From positions 1 through 64,000 of the forward strand of contig JAEURC010000085.1 in assembly GCA_016789025.1 (NCBI GenBank): a DNA stretch of 64,000 bases. The letters run 5' to 3'. Below the pieces are notes generated by a model. The model saw only the letters and a program-made list of their open reading frames with translations, ran no database searches and was not told where the DNA came from. The translations under genes were made by a program, and so were the position numbers. This DNA comes from Anaerolineales bacterium. Lineage in GTDB: Bacteria; Chloroflexota; Anaerolineae; Anaerolineales; Villigracilaceae. Below are positions 60,666-64,000 of this stretch, piece by piece; position 1 is the first letter of the stretch, and each line of letters starts with the position of its first letter.

Positions 60666-60754
60666 TCGAAACAAAAGGACTAGCAGTACCCGTCTTCATG
60701 CACCTCTGGGGCGATGTTGTGCTCTATGTCATTTTGGCGTTGAGTTCCGGGTGA
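60548..60754 (+). pseudogene. CPBP intramembrane protease C-terminal fragment
   Basis: The frame gives ALWFGLGHYYGG and, after a membrane segment, PVFMHLWGDVVLYVI, the last part of the CPBP/CAAX protease domain with its His residues. The N-terminal two thirds are missing. It overlaps the truncated WYL gene in another frame, which marks a deletion joint. Confidence 0.7.
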
Positions 60755-60779
60755 TTAAGCGAAACTATCTCATCATCAA

Positions 60780-60900
60780 CTTCGGACGGCTGCGCAGCGT
60801 GTAACGCCTCCGCCAAATGCGCGGATTGAATCTCTTCGCTCCCCGCTAAATCTACAATCATCCGCATCGCCCTCTGACCTTTAACTTTTTGGGGAAATTT
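60780..60900 (-). pseudogene. ComM/YifB Mg-chelatase-like C-terminal fragment
   Basis: The minus strand reads VKGQRAMRMIVDLAGSEEIQSAHLAEALHA, matching the C-terminal helix region of YifB/ComM (…RTIADLAGSEEI..AHLAEA…). Only about 40 residues remain. It abuts the end of the large regulator gene. Confidence 0.55.
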
Positions 60901-60911
60901 ATTTTGCGCAA

Positions 60912-63716
60912 TCACTTCAAGATCGCATCCACCACTTCTTCCAACGAGTGACACGGCGCGTTTGTTTGAATGCGTCCTTGTTTCGCGCATAATTCCTCCG
61001 CGCGCTGACGGGTTTCTTGAGTCGTTGCGGGGTGGGAGAGGATGAGGGTCAGCCACCCAGCCACAGGGCTTGTGTCGAGCCGCGTCGAGACATCGGGAGA
61101 GAGGCGGGATTCGATCTGGGCGAGTCCCGCGAGGTTCATCAACATCAGCGGGGCGGAGTTGATTTGGCGCGCGTGTCGCAGTGAGTCCAAGTAAATTGTT
61201 TTCGCTTCGGCATCGTCGCCTGAGAACAGGGTCGCGTCGGCGAGATAAGCGAGGGTGATGGCAATGTCCCAGCCTTCAAATTGTTCATCGAAGATCTCCA
61301 GGCTTTTTTGGAAATACTCCTGTGCCTCGATGTATTGCCCCTCTGCGTTGGTTACCAAGCCGAGATTCCGATAGGTCGTTCCCATTCCCCAGCGATTCTT
61401 CGTCTGCTCGCAGAGGGCAAGGCTTTCGCGCATGGATGATTTGGCTTCCTCGTATCGTCCCAAGGCAAGATAAACGGACCCAAGATTATTGAGCGTTTGT
61501 ACCATGCCCCAGAATTCCTTAATCTCCCGAAGTTGCGCCAGCGCATCACGAAACAGGCCAACTGCCTCTTCATACTCCCCTTTTGCCCTGGAAACCAAGC
61601 CTAGTTGGTTAAGGGATAAACCATTTACCCAACGGTCGCTAAAGATTTTGCTGATCTCCAAGCTTTCGTACAGGCAAACCTGCGCCTCCTCATATCTTCC
61701 CAAATTCCGTAGAGCCTCTCCGAAAAACTGAAGGCTCATAGCCACAAGTCGTCGGTCACCGACTTCCCGTAAGATCGTGATAGCAATATGAAGCCGGGTA
61801 TAAGCCTCCTGATATTCTCCGAGAGCGAGTTTTGCCACCCCAACGTTACCATGAGCAAGAGCGATGTGCCATCGCGCCCCGATCGCTGTTGCAAGGTTGA
61901 GCATTTCCAGGAAAAGCTCCTGTGAAAGAATGAAATTACCTGCCAGCCGTTCCAGCGCTCCCATATGATGGAGAGTATTCAACAGTTCCGTACATACATC
62001 ATACGAACGAAGAGAAGCTAAACTCTGGCGCAGTAATTTGCGAGCTTCGTCAAACTTTCCGAGTTTTACACAAAACCAGGCAAGGCTGGCTCGGATGTGT
62101 TCGCGGGTAACAATCGTTTCTGGATCTCCTTTCTCACCCGGTTCATTTTTTAATTCTATCTCCTCGATTGTCCAGTGAAAAAGCGAGTAAGCCTCCTGAA
62201 ACCATCCTCGGATATCGAAGAACCAATAACTCATGACTGGCTGCCGGAGTCTAGTCACCTGGTTATGAATAACTGCATGGTGCCATGCTGCTCGAATGTT
62301 CTCGATCTCTGCGCCGATCTCAGCCAAAGCCGTAAACTGCCTTTCGTTTCTGAGGTCACCTTCGCGGTATCCGAAAAAATTCAGGTAGTAAATGCAATGA
62401 ATATCTTTTGTATGTTCGAGTTCCTCCGGTGATTCCTCGAGTTTTAAAAGGGCGTATTTTCGGAGCAAATCATGCAGATCATACCGCTCACCCTGCGTCC
62501 GGTGTACGATTGACTTGGCGTGCAAAGAGGCTAAGGATGAAAGGGATGCTCCAGCCACTTGTTCAGCCGCGTGGTAGGAGAATCCCCCGTGGAAAACAGA
62601 TAAGCGGCGAAGAAGTTGACGTTCATGATCGGACAATAACTTCCAGGAATGGTCAATCGTTGCGCGTATTGAGCGATGTCGCTCAGGAACATCCCGCATC
62701 GAAGTTGTCAGGAAATCCATATTCGCCTCAATCTCTTTGGCAATATCCGCGCAGGAAAGCAATCCTACCCAGGCGGCAGAAAGTTCAATCGCCAATGGAA
62801 TTCCTTCTAACAGTTGACAGATTTTTATGATGGACGATTGTTCATCTTCTGTTTTGAAGCGCGCATTCGCGCGTTGTGCGCTTTGGATGAACAATGCCGT
62901 CGCGCTGTACCCTTCCAGTTGGTCGAGATGTTCCAGCGGCGGTACGGGCAAGCCGCGCAGGTCAAACATCCACTCGCCTTGCAGGTTGAGCCGTTCGCGC
63001 GAGGTGCAAAGAATTTTGATCTGCGGGGATCGCTGGAGGATCTCGGCGATTAGATCTGTCGCAAAGGATGACGCCCCCAGCAGGTGTTCGAGATTGTCCA
63101 GCGCCAAAAGAGCAGGTTCTCTAACCGTCCGCACGAGATGATCGAAAAACTGTTCTTTCGGGTCGAGCGGTCCTGAAAACGAAAAGGAGAATGCGTCTGC
63201 GATCACGGGGACGATCAGATCGGGGGTTTTGATGGAAGCCAGCGCAACGTAATAGACTCCGCCTGGGAATGAATCGCGTTGACGGATCGCAAACTCGATT
63301 CCAAGCCGCGTCTTGCCGATTCCGCCCTGACCAGTGAGGCTGACGAGGCGACATTCGGGATTTGCCAGCAGGTGACGGATTCCGTCGAGTTCGGATTCGC
63401 GTCCGATCAACGGCGTCGGCGGGATAGGGACGTTCGTTTTTACAGGCGGGGAAACGATCGGGGAAACAGAAGCCAGCCCAACGTCGGATTTGAGGCGGCG
63501 GGCGATCCGCAAAAAAGTTTCGCGCTCGTTCGTCGGAATCTCCAGCGCGTCTGCCAGCAATTCGGCGATCTGGGTCGAGGGGCGGCGTTCTTCCGATTCG
63601 ATTTTTTCGATGGTGGCGAGCGAGCATCCGACGCGGTCTGCCAGCGCGCTCTGCGTGAGGTCGAGCGCTTTGCGGCGTTTCTTCAGCCAGAGACCAAAGG
63701 GCAGGTCGGCGGGCAT
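60912..63716 (-). CDS. XRE-NB-ARC-TPR regulator (AfsR/SARP-like ATPase)
   Basis: The 934-residue protein has an N-terminal XRE HTH (LKKRRKALDLTQSALADRVGCSLATIEKIE), a linker, an NB-ARC/STAND ATPase (RESELDGI, Walker A GQGGIGKTRL, LLALDNLEHLL) to about residue 420, and about a dozen TPR-type repeats (GRYEEAQVCLYESLEIS, GEYEEAVGLFRDALAQL) to the C-terminus. STAND proteins act as signal-dependent switches in transcription or defence. It is divergent from the last gene in the window. Confidence 0.92.
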   Translation of the reverse strand: MPADLPFGLWLKKRRKALDLTQSALADRVGCSLATIEKIESEERRPSTQIAELLADALEIPTNERETFLRIARRLKSDVGLASVSPIVSPPVKTNVPIPPTPLIGRESELDGIRHLLANPECRLVSLTGQGGIGKTRLGIEFAIRQRDSFPGGVYYVALASIKTPDLIVPVIADAFSFSFSGPLDPKEQFFDHLVRTVREPALLALDNLEHLLGASSFATDLIAEILQRSPQIKILCTSRERLNLQGEWMFDLRGLPVPPLEHLDQLEGYSATALFIQSAQRANARFKTEDEQSSIIKICQLLEGIPLAIELSAAWVGLLSCADIAKEIEANMDFLTTSMRDVPERHRSIRATIDHSWKLLSDHERQLLRRLSVFHGGFSYHAAEQVAGASLSSLASLHAKSIVHRTQGERYDLHDLLRKYALLKLEESPEELEHTKDIHCIYYLNFFGYREGDLRNERQFTALAEIGAEIENIRAAWHHAVIHNQVTRLRQPVMSYWFFDIRGWFQEAYSLFHWTIEEIELKNEPGEKGDPETIVTREHIRASLAWFCVKLGKFDEARKLLRQSLASLRSYDVCTELLNTLHHMGALERLAGNFILSQELFLEMLNLATAIGARWHIALAHGNVGVAKLALGEYQEAYTRLHIAITILREVGDRRLVAMSLQFFGEALRNLGRYEEAQVCLYESLEISKIFSDRWVNGLSLNQLGLVSRAKGEYEEAVGLFRDALAQLREIKEFWGMVQTLNNLGSVYLALGRYEEAKSSMRESLALCEQTKNRWGMGTTYRNLGLVTNAEGQYIEAQEYFQKSLEIFDEQFEGWDIAITLAYLADATLFSGDDAEAKTIYLDSLRHARQINSAPLMLMNLAGLAQIESRLSPDVSTRLDTSPVAGWLTLILSHPATTQETRQRAEELCAKQGRIQTNAPCHSLEEVVDAILK

Positions 63717-63863
63717 GAGGATATTTTATTTCAGAAATCATGCCGACGCTAGAGAGCGTCGGTTACGCCATCGCGTAATTTTGTACGGCTTTTTGTACGG
63801 GCAACTCTGACCAAGCGAAATGGGGAAAATGCTTTAATACGAGCATGACGAAAGGAAAATCTC
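63717..63863. other. Divergent intergenic region with hairpins
   Basis: Contains CCGACGCT-AGAG-AGCGTCGG (63743-63762) and TTACGC-CATC-GCGTAA (63763-63778). It likely holds promoters for the large regulator and the last gene. Confidence 0.5.
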
Positions 63864-64000
63864 ATGGCTAAAAACATTACCAAAATCGCATTGAAAGGCG
63901 TCGCGCTGGCGATGGGTGTCGCGGTCATCGTGATGTCCACGCTCAAGACGCTGGATGTCAACACGGGCGTGTCCATGCTCGGCATGGGACTCGCCGCGCT
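63864..64000 (+). CDS. Start of a gene for a small hydrophobic protein (partial)
   Basis: The first 45 codons encode MAKNITKIALKGVALAMGVA, then VIVMSTLKTLDVNTGVSMLG, with a hydrophobic segment at about 10-25. GAAAGGAAAATCTC precedes the ATG. The gene runs out of the window; no family is recognised. Confidence 0.65.
   Translation, partial: MAKNITKIALKGVALAMGVAVIVMSTLKTLDVNTGVSMLGMGLAA

Overview
The window looks like a chromosome segment of a monoderm Chloroflexota bacterium, most likely class Anaerolineae. This is inferred from gene content: mevalonate-pathway genes of archaeal or class II type, a fused homocysteine methyltransferase/methylenetetrahydrofolate reductase, a Tad pilus locus without a secretin, a short EF-Ts, and many palindromic intergenic repeats. 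It is not from a database match. Coding density is high, with operons on both strands, and stop codons are used in the standard way.

Region by region. (1) 1-8.2 kb: the window opens inside a SAM-I riboswitch with its terminator, followed by small genes, two tandem YdeI-like genes, full-length cobalamin-dependent metH and the fused metH/metF protein. Two HUH (IS200/RAYT-type) transposases with palindromic repeats sit in the gaps. (2) 8.3-12.6 kb: coaX, a lipoprotein polysaccharide deacetylase, an FmdB-like zinc ribbon protein, two membrane proteins (one CreD-like) and tRNA-Asn(GTT). (3) 12.7-20 kb, minus strand: glpX, cdsA, uppS, frr, pyrH, tsf, rpsB and dnaA, a conserved information-processing and envelope cluster. 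(4) 20.5-28.7 kb: a GAF histidine kinase, HMG-CoA reductase, a MerB-like gene interrupted by an in-frame TGA, HMG-CoA synthase, a lipoprotein and a thiolase-like protein. (5) 28.7-33.3 kb: lipoproteins, remnants of a thiolase and of lgt, and an RHS tip cassette bounded by a 14-bp direct repeat. (6) 33.3-38.3 kb: phenylalanine hydroxylase, a PTR1/FolM-type pteridine reductase, folB, folK, folE, hpf and comF. (7) 38.4-46.3 kb: the Tad pilus operon (flp, cpaB, cpaE, tadA, tadB, tadC) with a cytosolic histidine kinase and LuxR-type regulator. (8) 46.4-53.4 kb: three polytopic glycosyltransferase-like proteins, a GNAT, a lipid kinase and an EamA transporter. (9) 53.5-60.9 kb: an eroding integrated element whose large serine recombinase lies in a truncated yjbQ, with HTH genes, a broken parA and a Replic_Relax-like protein, followed by fragments of WYL, CPBP and ComM genes. 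(10) 60.9-64 kb: a large XRE/NB-ARC/TPR regulator and the start of one more gene.

How the genes work together: methionine synthesis (metH plus metF) is plausibly controlled by the SAM riboswitch. HMG-CoA synthase and reductase give the committed steps to isoprenoids, and uppS uses the products for wall carriers. The pterin genes form a logical unit in which folE and folB make pterins, the PTR1/FolM-like enzyme reduces them, and phenylalanine hydroxylase uses them.

The most unusual signal is the MerB-like gene at 23987-24721. Its single in-frame TGA falls exactly where MerB has catalytic Cys159, the other two catalytic residues are kept, and a hairpin fitting the bacterial SECIS geometry follows. 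It is a candidate selenocysteine organomercurial-lyase homologue, with an inactivating mutation as the competing explanation.
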